A stretch of 64,000 bases of DNA, taken from contig OZ244967.1 of the NCBI GenBank assembly GCA_965222695.1, positions 4,836,001 through 4,900,000 on the forward strand, written 5' to 3'. Of the stretch, positions 24,897 to 32,309 are shown piece by piece; position 1 is the first letter of the stretch; each line of letters starts with the position of its first letter. The translations under genes and the position numbers were made by a program. This DNA comes from UBA7957 sp965222695. GTDB taxonomy: Bacteria > Pseudomonadota > Gammaproteobacteria > Granulosicoccales > Granulosicoccaceae. The notes under the pieces were generated by a model, which had not been told where the DNA came from, did no database searches, and saw nothing but the letters and a program-made list of their open reading frames with translations.

Positions 24897-26309
24897 TCAG
24901 AATTCAGCATCCATGCCGAGTTCCTTGATTTTCCGGGTCAATGTGTTTCTTCCCCAGCCGAGTAATCTGGCAGCTTCAAGACGTTTGTTGTGAGACTTCG
25001 CCATGGCGCTGGCGATCATTACACGTTCAAACGCGGGGATTGCGATAGCCAACAGATCAGACTCTCCATTGAGGAGTTTTTTATTTGCCCACTGCTGCAG
25101 TTCCTGCTCCCATGTATCGCTTTTTTCCTTGACCGTTTCCTGAAGTTCTTTAGGCAAATCCTCTATCTTCAATTCCTGCCCGCTCGCCATAACAGTCAGC
25201 CAGCGGGCGGCATTTTCCAGTTGCCTGACATTGCCCGGCCAGTCCAGCAGAGTGATGTAGTTTTCAAACTCCTTGGAAGTTGATTTCGGCTCGACTTCCA
25301 GCTCCGCAGCCGCCGTTTGCAGAAAGTGCTTTAACAGCAGCGGAATGTCTTCACGCCTTTCCCGCAGTGCCGGCGCGCGAACCCGTATCACATTCAGGCG
25401 GTGGAATAAATCTTCCCGAAACTGACCCTGCTTCACCAACTGTTCCAGATTTTGGTGGGTTGCCGCAATAATGCGCACATCGACCTTAATCGGTGTATGG
25501 CCACCAACGCGATAAAATTGCCCGTCGGCCAAGACTCTGAGTAAGCGGGTTTGTAATGAAGCGGGCATATCACCGATTTCATCCAGGAACAATGTGCCCC
25601 CGTCGGCCTGTTCAAAACGTCCTATGCGTGCGCCTTGAGCCCCGGTAAAAGCGCCTTTTTCATGCCCGAATAATTCCGATTCCATTAACTCATGGGGAAT
25701 CGCCGCCATGTTAAGGGCAATAAACATGTTTTTTGCGCGCGGACTGTGTCGGTGAAGAGCTTTGGCTATCAATTCCTTACCCGATCCGGATTCGCCGTTT
25801 ATCAAAACTGCAATATTCGATCGCGACAGTCTACCGATTGCCCTGAAGACTTCTTGCATTGCAGGGGCGGATCCGATCAGCTCTTTCGGTGCGGCTCCGG
25901 TTCGGCCGACTGTCCTCAACCTCTTTTGGCCCGATTGATGACTCTTGCAGGCACGTTCGGTTAACTCTATAACCTCGTCGACATCAAATGGCTTCGGGAT
26001 ATATTCAAACGCTCCTCCCTCGTATGCTGAGACGGCACTGTCCAGGTCGGAATGCGCCGTCATAATAATAATCGGCGTTTCCGGATGCTCGGATTTAAAG
26101 CGCTGAAGAAAATGTAAACCATCCGTTCCGGGCATACGCACATCACTGATAATTACATCGGGCAGTTCCGGACTCCCTCGCAACGACTGAATAACTTCGT
26201 CGGCACTGCTGAAGCACTTTGCCTGCATTGAGGTTTTCTGAAACGCTTTATCCAAGACCCAGCGTATCGACTGATCGTCATCGATGATCCAGACCTGTTC
26301 AGCCATCAT
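24897..26309 (-). CDS. ntrC: Nitrogen regulation response regulator NtrC
   Basis: 470 residues, full length for NtrC (GlnG). The receiver domain has the phosphoacceptor Asp56 in IISDVRMPGTDG. The AAA+ domain has Walker A GESGSGKELIAK and the sigma-54 contact loop GHEKGAFTGAQ. The Fis-type helix-turn-helix at the end is RLEAARLLGWGRNTLTRKIKELGMD. It activates sigma-54 promoters under nitrogen limitation. It overlaps the ntrB stop region by 11 bases. The stop codon lies right beside a decayed toxin-antitoxin remnant, so the accessory stretch ends exactly here. Confidence 0.97.
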   Translation of the reverse strand: MMAEQVWIIDDDQSIRWVLDKAFQKTSMQAKCFSSADEVIQSLRGSPELPDVIISDVRMPGTDGLHFLQRFKSEHPETPIIIMTAHSDLDSAVSAYEGGAFEYIPKPFDVDEVIELTERACKSHQSGQKRLRTVGRTGAAPKELIGSAPAMQEVFRAIGRLSRSNIAVLINGESGSGKELIAKALHRHSPRAKNMFIALNMAAIPHELMESELFGHEKGAFTGAQGARIGRFEQADGGTLFLDEIGDMPASLQTRLLRVLADGQFYRVGGHTPIKVDVRIIAATHQNLEQLVKQGQFREDLFHRLNVIRVRAPALRERREDIPLLLKHFLQTAAAELEVEPKSTSKEFENYITLLDWPGNVRQLENAARWLTVMASGQELKIEDLPKELQETVKEKSDTWEQELQQWANKKLLNGESDLLAIAIPAFERVMIASAMAKSHNKRLEAARLLGWGRNTLTRKIKELGMDAEF

Positions 26310-27384
26310 TATTAACCTCCAACGGAACTGAAATTGAAAACACGGTGTTACCGGGCTTGCTTTGACATTCGATTATTCCACCTTGCTGGTTAATCAGCGA
26401 CTGGGCAATCGATAAGCCCAGTCCGGTGCCGTCTGCGCGACCGGTCGTCATCGGGTAAAACAGAGATTCCTTTAACGACTCCGGTATGCCTGGACCGTCG
26501 TCAATAATTTCAATAACGCCCAGTAATTTGTGTAATTTACTGCCGATCGTGATGTAACGGTCAACACGGGTCTTGAATTTTATGGTTCCCGTGCCGTTCA
26601 GTGCTTGCAAGGCATTACCCGTGATATTGAGAAATACCTGCACCAAATGGTCTCGATCAGCACGAAAATCCGGAATACTCGGGTCATAATCGGTCAAGAG
26701 ATTGATATTGGGAGGAGCTTCAGCCTGAACCAATTTACGTACGTACTCCAGCACCTCGTGAATATTGACCAATTCGGGATTAGGCCGGGAATGAGGTCCG
26801 AGCATCCGATCAATCAAACCGTGCAGGCGGTCCGCTTCGCGGATAATAATTCCGGTGTATTCGTGCAGGGTTTGATCCGGCAACTCTCCTTCCAGTAATT
26901 GCGCGGCACCCCTGATTCCCCCCAGTGGGTTTTTAATTTCGTGCGCTAAACCCCGAAGCAGATTTCTTGAAATCTCCTGCAGAGAGAGCATTGCGTTCTC
27001 TCTGGCAATTCGCAGTTGTTGATCGATGCTGTGAATTTCAAGCAACAGCCCCGAGCTCAGTTCAGTTGAATCATAGGGTGAAATGGTCAGGTCAACGATG
27101 ATCGGTGTGGTCTGACCCAGGCGAAGCATGGACGCTTCTCGTTCCGTATAACGCCGCTCATGGCGCAAAACATCTTTCATACGAGAATCCAGATTTCCCG
27201 CCAGATTAATGATGCTGCCCAAGGGTTCGCCGATTGCCTTGCAAGCACCGACGGCAAATATGACTTCCGCAGCCGGATTGATATAAGTGATGCGCAAATC
27301 CCTATCGAGGCAGAGAACTGCGGTGACTTGCTGCTCCTGAATTGCGTGTGCTTCACACGAGCAGGTTTTAGGAACGACTCTCAT
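26299..27384 (-). CDS. ntrB: Nitrogen sensor histidine kinase/phosphatase NtrB
   Basis: 361 residues from the ATG at 27384; an upstream in-frame TTG at 27408 is less likely. A PAS domain (about 15-110) precedes the H-box LLRGLAHEIKNPLGGIRGAAQLLE, the N-box ITGNALQALNGTG and the G-boxes IDDGPGIPESL and GTGLGLSIAQSLI. No membrane segment is present, as expected for the cytosolic partner of PII. It phosphorylates or dephosphorylates NtrC. The NtrC-type boxes at 27498-27545 upstream indicate autoregulation. Confidence 0.96.
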   Translation of the reverse strand: MRVVPKTCSCEAHAIQEQQVTAVLCLDRDLRITYINPAAEVIFAVGACKAIGEPLGSIINLAGNLDSRMKDVLRHERRYTEREASMLRLGQTTPIIVDLTISPYDSTELSSGLLLEIHSIDQQLRIARENAMLSLQEISRNLLRGLAHEIKNPLGGIRGAAQLLEGELPDQTLHEYTGIIIREADRLHGLIDRMLGPHSRPNPELVNIHEVLEYVRKLVQAEAPPNINLLTDYDPSIPDFRADRDHLVQVFLNITGNALQALNGTGTIKFKTRVDRYITIGSKLHKLLGVIEIIDDGPGIPESLKESLFYPMTTGRADGTGLGLSIAQSLINQQGGIIECQSKPGNTVFSISVPLEVNNDG

Positions 27385-27497
27385 AGCCTGTGTCAGTGCA
27401 ATTAACAAACCACGCGGATAAGCCGGGCATCAGTATAAAATATATCAATAATATCAATAAGATAAGTAGGTTATACAGGTCGTTAAATAAAATCCTG

Positions 27498-27514
27498 CAC
27501 ACCAATATTGTGCA
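27498..27514 (-). promoter_or_regulatory. NtrC-type binding site 1 before ntrB
   Basis: On the minus strand it reads TGCACAATATTGGTGTG, 15 of 17 bases identical to the second box. The pair lies in opposite orientation, with 14 bp between them, about 115-160 bp before the ntrB start. Confidence 0.75.
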
Positions 27515-27528
27515 TGCAAATCAGTCAA

Positions 27529-27545
27529 TGCACAATATTGGTGCA
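27529..27545 (+). promoter_or_regulatory. NtrC-type binding site 2 before ntrB
   Basis: TGCACAATATTGGTGCA is a near-ideal NtrC (NRI) recognition dyad. With its partner at 27498-27514 it forms a strong inverted pair that would control ntrB-ntrC transcription. Confidence 0.85.
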
Positions 27546-27591
27546 TTGACTGACAGATACTGAATGAAATTTCAGCTGAGTTGGCGGAGCA

Positions 27592-28107
27592 CTAGTCGGA
27601 TTTGCTGTAACGCTTCAGGTGAAAAATAACGTTTTGAGCCGATTTGAGCCTTGTTCCGTTTTCATTCATAACGTAAGCAGAAACTGTATGAGTGCCTCGA
27701 TCGACATTCCTTATGCTGACGGAATTGCCCACTCCGTCATTAACTACGTTGCCATCCATTTCAATATAAAGCTTATCGCCACGATTGCTGAAGAGTCGTG
27801 GGCTCAATCGAACCGCCAGTACAATATTGCCGGCGTTATCGCGTATCACTTCGTCATTGGAGGGTTGAACAATATCCAGCGAATGGTATTTGTTTTGCCC
27901 AAGCTTTGATTGTGGCTTCTGACTTTTCGGTTCTACGGATACAGGGGGAGGGTGGGTGATATTAATCTCCGGAAGCTCAAGTTCTTCGGCATACTGCTCA
28001 GGAGGAATATCGGTGTAGGTCACATTGCCATCCCTGTCGGTGCTTTTGTAAATCTCCGCAAAGCTCAGGCCGGGCAGAATCATTAGTAAAATAATCAGAT
28101 TTTTCAT
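27592..28107 (-). CDS. DUF4124 periplasmic protein between glnA and ntrB
   Basis: 171 residues. A signal peptide (MKNLIILLMILPGLSFA) is followed by EIYKSTDRDGNVTYTDIPP, the DUF4124 signature, often seen in gammaproteobacterial secreted proteins near glnA-ntrBC. The C-terminal part (about 75-165) is an Ig-like beta domain (IRDNAGNIVLAVRLSP...RGTHTVSAYVMNENG). Function is unknown. It lies 120 bp downstream of glnA on the same strand and is separated from glnA by a terminator and from ntrB by NtrC boxes. Confidence 0.85.
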   Translation of the reverse strand: MKNLIILLMILPGLSFAEIYKSTDRDGNVTYTDIPPEQYAEELELPEINITHPPPVSVEPKSQKPQSKLGQNKYHSLDIVQPSNDEVIRDNAGNIVLAVRLSPRLFSNRGDKLYIEMDGNVVNDGVGNSVSIRNVDRGTHTVSAYVMNENGTRLKSAQNVIFHLKRYSKSD

Positions 28108-28174
28108 GGATTTGCTGGGCGATCCAGTTGTTCAAATGTTAACTCATGTATTGCCAAGCAGGAAGTGATCCAGA

Positions 28175-28206
28175 AACAAAAAAGCCCTCACAGCGAGGGC
28201 TTTGAA
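28175..28206 (-). terminator. Rho-independent terminator of glnA
   Basis: On the minus strand the stem AAGCCCTCG...TGAGGGCTT is followed by a run of six T. It starts 22 bp after the glnA stop codon, so glnA can be transcribed alone. Confidence 0.9.
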
Positions 28207-28227
28207 TTGATCGGCAGAGTGATAGGC

Positions 28228-29637
28228 CTAAACGCTGTAATACATATCGAATTCAATCGGGTGCGTTGTCATGCGCAAACGTGTGACTTCATCCATTTTC
28301 AGTTCGATATAGGCATCTATAGCATCGTCGGAGAACACATCACCGGCTTTGAGGAATTCCCGGTCGGCGCTCAAAGACGACAGAGCTTCTTCAAATGAGA
28401 AGGCGACTTGTGGGATTTCGGCTTCCTCCTCGGGTGGCAGATCGTACAGATCCTTATCCATCGCATCTCCGGGGTGTAACTTATTCTGAATCCCGTCAAT
28501 ACCCGCCATCAGCATGGCGGAAAAACCAAAATAAGGATTGCTCGTAGGGTCAGGGAATCTCACCTCGATACGGCGTGCTTTCGGGCTGGAAACCCAGGGA
28601 ATTCGAACCGACGCTGAGCGATTACGCGCCGAATAGGCCAGCATGACCGGTGCTTCAAAACCCGGGACCAGACGCTTGTAACTATTGGTGGATGCGTTGG
28701 TAAAAGCATTTATGGCTTTTGCGTGTTTGATGATTCCACCGATGTAATACAAGGCTGTTTCCGACAGGCCGCCATAGCCATCACCGGAAAACAGATTTTC
28801 ACCGTCTTTGGACAGGGATTGGTGGACATGCATGCCGCTGCCGTTATCACCAACCAGGGGTTTGGGCATAAAGGTCGCGGTTTTGCCGTACTGATGCGCA
28901 ACGTTGTGGATAACGTATTTCATGATCTGTACGGCATCCGCGCGCTTGACCAAGGTGTTGAATTTAGTACCGATTTCACACTGGCCCGCAGTCCCCACCT
29001 CGTGGTGATGGACTTCGGTTTCAACGCCCATTTCTTCCATGACATTACACATCATGGAGCGCAAATCATGCAGGGAATCCACTGGCGGAACCGGGAAGTA
29101 GCCGCCTTTGACCCCCGGCCTGTGTCCGATATTGCCGGCCTCGTAGGATTTACCCGTATTCCATGCTGCTTCTTCCGAATCGACATGGTAGTAGGCACCA
29201 CCCATGTCCGAGCCCCAGCGCACGTCGTCGAAAACGAAAAATTCAGGTTCGGGTCCGAAGAAAGCTTTATCGGCGATGCCGGTCTGCTTGAGATAGTCTT
29301 CCGCACGATTGGCGACGGAACGAGGATCGCGCTCATAACCTTGCATGGTATCCGGTTCGATAATATCGCAACGGATATTCAGTGTTGCATCTTCAGTGAA
29401 TGGATCCATCACCGCAGATGAAGTATCCGGCATCAGAATCATGTCGGATGCATTGATGCCCTTCCAGCCGGCGATCGACGATCCATCGAACATTTTACCT
29501 TCCTCGAACAGATCTTCATCGGCCGTGGATGCCGGAATCGAAACATGCTGCTCCTTACCGTGGGTATCGGTAAAACGCAGATCAACATATTTCGCGTTGT
29601 TGTCTTTAATTGTTTTTAATACGTCACTTGCGGACAT
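28228..29637 (-). CDS. glnA: Glutamine synthetase type I
   Basis: 469 residues, the standard length of GSI-beta. Visible signatures are FDGSSIAGWKGI near the N-terminus, the ATP-binding KPLVGDNGSGMHVHQSL, and the adenylylation site region MDKDLYDLPPEE with its tyrosine. It condenses ammonia and glutamate in the cytosol. A clear AAGGGGG ribosome-binding site precedes the ATG. A sigma-54 promoter and two NtrC boxes upstream show nitrogen control; the tyrosine implies control by adenylylation as well. Confidence 0.98.
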   Translation of the reverse strand: MSASDVLKTIKDNNAKYVDLRFTDTHGKEQHVSIPASTADEDLFEEGKMFDGSSIAGWKGINASDMILMPDTSSAVMDPFTEDATLNIRCDIIEPDTMQGYERDPRSVANRAEDYLKQTGIADKAFFGPEPEFFVFDDVRWGSDMGGAYYHVDSEEAAWNTGKSYEAGNIGHRPGVKGGYFPVPPVDSLHDLRSMMCNVMEEMGVETEVHHHEVGTAGQCEIGTKFNTLVKRADAVQIMKYVIHNVAHQYGKTATFMPKPLVGDNGSGMHVHQSLSKDGENLFSGDGYGGLSETALYYIGGIIKHAKAINAFTNASTNSYKRLVPGFEAPVMLAYSARNRSASVRIPWVSSPKARRIEVRFPDPTSNPYFGFSAMLMAGIDGIQNKLHPGDAMDKDLYDLPPEEEAEIPQVAFSFEEALSSLSADREFLKAGDVFSDDAIDAYIELKMDEVTRLRMTTHPIEFDMYYSV

Positions 29638-29718
29638 AGTGGATAAACCCCCTTATATGAAGATTAAACATACTCGCCGCAAGCGTATGGCTATTGGCAG
29701 ATAGTGCTGAATGCAATC

Positions 29719-29734
29719 AGCATGTAATATGCCA
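29719..29734 (-). promoter_or_regulatory. Sigma-54 promoter of glnA
   Basis: Read on the minus strand: TGGCATATTACATGCT, with GG and GC spaced by exactly ten bases as in -24/-12 promoters. It lies about 80 bp before the glnA ATG and about 60-110 bp downstream of the NtrC boxes. Confidence 0.8.
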
Positions 29735-29795
29735 GTCCGTTGCGGTAGAAAAGTCATTAAAAATCAATAGATTAAGATTTTTTAGATTCTAAAAA

Positions 29796-29812
29796 TGCAC
29801 AATTTCCGTGCG
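29796..29812 (+). promoter_or_regulatory. NtrC-type box before glnA (proximal)
   Basis: TGCACAATTTCCGTGCG fits the dyad TGCAC-N7-GTGCA with one end mismatch, upstream of the sigma-54 promoter. Confidence 0.65.
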
Positions 29813-29826
29813 TGTTCAAAATGTCG

Positions 29827-29843
29827 TGCACTAAAAAAGTGCA
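29827..29843 (+). promoter_or_regulatory. NtrC-type box before glnA (distal)
   Basis: TGCACTAAAAAAGTGCA is a perfect outer dyad matching the NtrC consensus. It ends directly at the stop codon of the tusA-like gene. Its centre is 31 bp from that of the proximal box, about three helical turns. Confidence 0.75.
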
Positions 29844-30089
29844 TTACCCGGAATCTCCAACTTCAACGACAAAACAATATTCCCTGTCGAGTTCCCGGAT
29901 GGATTCGAGCAAGTGTTTATTGATTCTGCACCAGGCCGGAATATCGTTCATTGCCCCGGGATCGGTGCAGACAATCTCGACCTTATCTCCAGTTTGAGCT
30001 TGTGCCACCGCATTCTGCAAGCGAATAACCGGCATCGGGCAAAGCAATCGGCGGGCATCTACCCGATGAAATTCCATCAGAGGTACCAT
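29844..30089 (-). CDS. tusA: TusA-family sulfur carrier protein
   Basis: 81 residues; an in-frame ATG four codons in (MEFHRVDAR) may be the real start. The family signature is RRLLCPMPVIRLQNAV, whose cysteine carries persulfide sulfur, followed by the GDKVEIVCTDPGAMNDIPAWC loop. TusA proteins relay sulfur to tRNA thiolation, Moco synthesis or dissimilatory sulfur metabolism. The gene overlaps the upstream PP-loop gene by 13 bp, so the two are almost certainly co-translated and the carrier probably serves that enzyme. Confidence 0.92.
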   Translation of the reverse strand: MVPLMEFHRVDARRLLCPMPVIRLQNAVAQAQTGDKVEIVCTDPGAMNDIPAWCRINKHLLESIRELDREYCFVVEVGDSG

Positions 30090-31117
30090 TCCCCGGGAAT
30101 CTCGTCCGCCGCCAGCGGTTTTACCCGCAGTGAGACAGACTGTTTATCCGGCGGTACCATTTTGATCTCGACCTGATCGGCATTTTTACCGTGACCGAAT
30201 CGGGCTGTGATTTGAGCCGCCAGGCGGCGATCTTCATCGGTTTCCAGTTCACCGTCGATTAATACCAATGGACCTGTGTGGCTGGTCGAAAACATATGCT
30301 TAAACTGATTTCTATAGCCGTGTAGAAAACTGTTTTCTCCCTCTTCTCGCCCGATGATTAGCTTAAAGTAAGGTTTAGGTCGCAGGTGACGGCCTACCTT
30401 GAGCAGCATAATATCATCGAGTTCGTAGTCCCGTTTCCGCCTGTGCGTCCACATATCCCGTAACTTGCCCGAGTAGGCCGCATCGGTCAAAAAGCAGCAC
30501 CCTCCTGCCGGTTGAGCATAGTTCCGCAGGCCCAATTCCTCGGCCAGCGAGATCTGGGGTTTACGCGATCTGCCATTGAAACCGAAGAGTTTTTCCCGGT
30601 CGACCCAACCCATTTTCTCTGCCAGGCTTTCGGGCAGGTTGTGTGCACTCAAAGGCCTTAACAGCCTCTCGTCCGCACCGGAATCGCGCGAAATGATAGG
30701 CAGGGTATTTTTACGCTGAGACATGGGTCGCTGGCCTACGACCTCACCGGTAATAATAAAATCAAAACTGTTTTCTTCCATCCATTGCCGGGCACGGCCT
30801 ACCATAAACACTTTACAATCGAGGCAGGGATTCAGATTTTGCCCATATCCGTGTTTGGGGTTAATAACCACCTGCTTGTATTCGTCGACTATATCGATGA
30901 TATGCAGCCGGATACCGAGTTGTTCCGCCACCCAGAGCGCATTGTTGCGCTTGGCCTTTTGCCGATCTTGTTTGCGAATAGCGTGGGTATGGCCTTCGAC
31001 ACAAAATCCGGTGAAAAAATTGATTCCCTCGACATGGACTCCTTGTTCAACGATGACTTTGGTCGCCAGCATTGAATCAAGGCCGCCTGATATCAGGGAG
31101 ACAGCTTTGGCTTGCAT
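30077..31117 (-). CDS. PP-loop sulfurtransferase-like protein with C-terminal NFACT-R-like domain
   Basis: 346 residues. The N-terminal PP-loop SGGLDSMLA and the cysteines in NPCLDCK and in PAGGCCFLTD resemble the MnmA/ThiI group, which adenylates tRNA uridine before sulfur insertion. The C-terminal half (about 220-345) carries GRHLRPKPYFKLIIGREEGEN and resembles the RNA-binding NFACT-R type domain. It is not MnmA itself, as the downstream tRNA-binding beta-barrel differs. It probably thiolates an RNA, with the overlapping TusA-like gene as sulfur donor. The target is unknown. Confidence 0.78.
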   Translation of the reverse strand: MQAKAVSLISGGLDSMLATKVIVEQGVHVEGINFFTGFCVEGHTHAIRKQDRQKAKRNNALWVAEQLGIRLHIIDIVDEYKQVVINPKHGYGQNLNPCLDCKVFMVGRARQWMEENSFDFIITGEVVGQRPMSQRKNTLPIISRDSGADERLLRPLSAHNLPESLAEKMGWVDREKLFGFNGRSRKPQISLAEELGLRNYAQPAGGCCFLTDAAYSGKLRDMWTHRRKRDYELDDIMLLKVGRHLRPKPYFKLIIGREEGENSFLHGYRNQFKHMFSTSHTGPLVLIDGELETDEDRRLAAQITARFGHGKNADQVEIKMVPPDKQSVSLRVKPLAADEIPGEWYL

Positions 31118-31331
31118 TAGGATGTACTATGGATGGATCAAATTACGTATTCTAACCAATTGTACTGAGGCTTGCACAAGCATAATTTCATTCGCGTCAA
31201 GCGCTTGATTCCGTGGCGATCGGCCGGGAAACTGTAGCCGTATTTTCAGATCCGGGGCAAAAAATACCGCTTGTATCCGCCAAGGAAAGCTAGAATTCAA
31301 TACGCTTACTGCGCGGTCGGCGTCCGCGGGC

Positions 31332-31337
31332 TATAAT
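31332..31337 (+). promoter_or_regulatory. Candidate -10 element before glyQ
   Basis: A perfect TATAAT lies 40 bp before the glyQ start. A -35 hexamer at normal spacing is not clear, so the promoter is only tentative. Confidence 0.4.
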
Positions 31338-31376
31338 TGCTCGTTTTTATCGGATCAAACAGGGGAGCTGATAACG

Positions 31377-32309
31377 GTGTTATCTGATCAGCAGAGCGAC
31401 AAAATCAACACTTTCCAGGGTATGGTTGCGGTACTCAAGGACTTTTGGGCCGGACAGGGATGCGTCGTGCAGGAGCCGTACGATATGGAGGTGGGTGCAG
31501 GCACTTTCCATACATCGACGTTTCTGCGGGCCATAGGCCCGGAACCCTGGTATGCCTGTCACACTCAGGCCTCGCGCCGGCCGACCGATGGCCGTTATGG
31601 CGAAAATCCGATGCGCGCACAACGTTATTATCAGTTCCAGGTCGTCATGAAACCCTCGCCGCTGGATTTACAGGAGATTTATCTGGATTCGCTTAAATAT
31701 CTGGGTATAGATCCCTTGGTGCACGATATCCGTTTTGTTGAAGACAATTGGGAATCACCGACACTGGGCGCATGGGGGCTGGGCTGGGAAGTCTGGCTCA
31801 ATGGCATGGAAGTAACCCAGTACACCTATTTCCAGCAATGTGGCGGCCTGACCTGTAAACCCGTTTTGGGTGAACTTGCGTATGGAATCGAGCGTTTGGC
31901 CATGTACGTTCAGGGAGTGGAGCGCACGAGCGATCTGCTTTGGGCCGATACGCCTAACGGACCTGTCACCTATGGCGACATCTATCAACAGAACGAGGTG
32001 GAGCAGTCGGCCTATAATTTTGAGCACGCCAATATTGAGGAGTTGTTTCATACCTTTGATGTGAGTGAGTCGGAAACCATGCGCCTCGTAGAGCTTGGCC
32101 TACCCTTGCCGGCCTATGAGCATGTGTTGAGAGGCTCACATACGTTCAATCTGCTCGATGCACGGCATGCTGTCTCGGTGACGGAACGGCAGCGATATAT
32201 TCTGCGTGTGCGGACCATGGCACGTGCCGTTGCCGAAGCCTACTACGAATCGCGTAAGAAGCTGGGCTTTCCATTGGTTAAAAATGCAGGAGAGCAGGCG
32301 AATGACTGA
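31377..32309 (+). CDS. glyQ: Glycyl-tRNA synthetase alpha subunit
   Basis: 310 residues starting with GTG after GGGAGC. The catalytic class II core is clear: FQGMVAVLKDFWAGQGCVVQ, EVGAGTFHTSTFLRAIGPEPW and WLNGMEVTQYTYFQQ. With GlyS it forms the alpha2beta2 synthetase that charges tRNA-Gly. The ATG of glyS overlaps its last codons, which fixes equal translation of the subunits. Confidence 0.98.
   Translation: MLSDQQSDKINTFQGMVAVLKDFWAGQGCVVQEPYDMEVGAGTFHTSTFLRAIGPEPWYACHTQASRRPTDGRYGENPMRAQRYYQFQVVMKPSPLDLQEIYLDSLKYLGIDPLVHDIRFVEDNWESPTLGAWGLGWEVWLNGMEVTQYTYFQQCGGLTCKPVLGELAYGIERLAMYVQGVERTSDLLWADTPNGPVTYGDIYQQNEVEQSAYNFEHANIEELFHTFDVSESETMRLVELGLPLPAYEHVLRGSHTFNLLDARHAVSVTERQRYILRVRTMARAVAEAYYESRKKLGFPLVKNAGEQAND

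Noticed and set aside
24884..24900. Possible fragment of the dispersed repeat (CTTAAACAGGCTCTC)
   Set aside because: The match is short and the same bases are explained as the end of the toxin remnant, so it was not counted as a copy.
28723..29421. 232-codon open frame antisense to glnA
   Set aside because: It is a shadow of a highly conserved gene in strong codon bias and has no family features.
32206..32301. In-frame extension of glyS into glyQ
   Set aside because: The family start MTERDD at 32302 overlaps the glyQ stop in the usual way; the longer form is not family-like.
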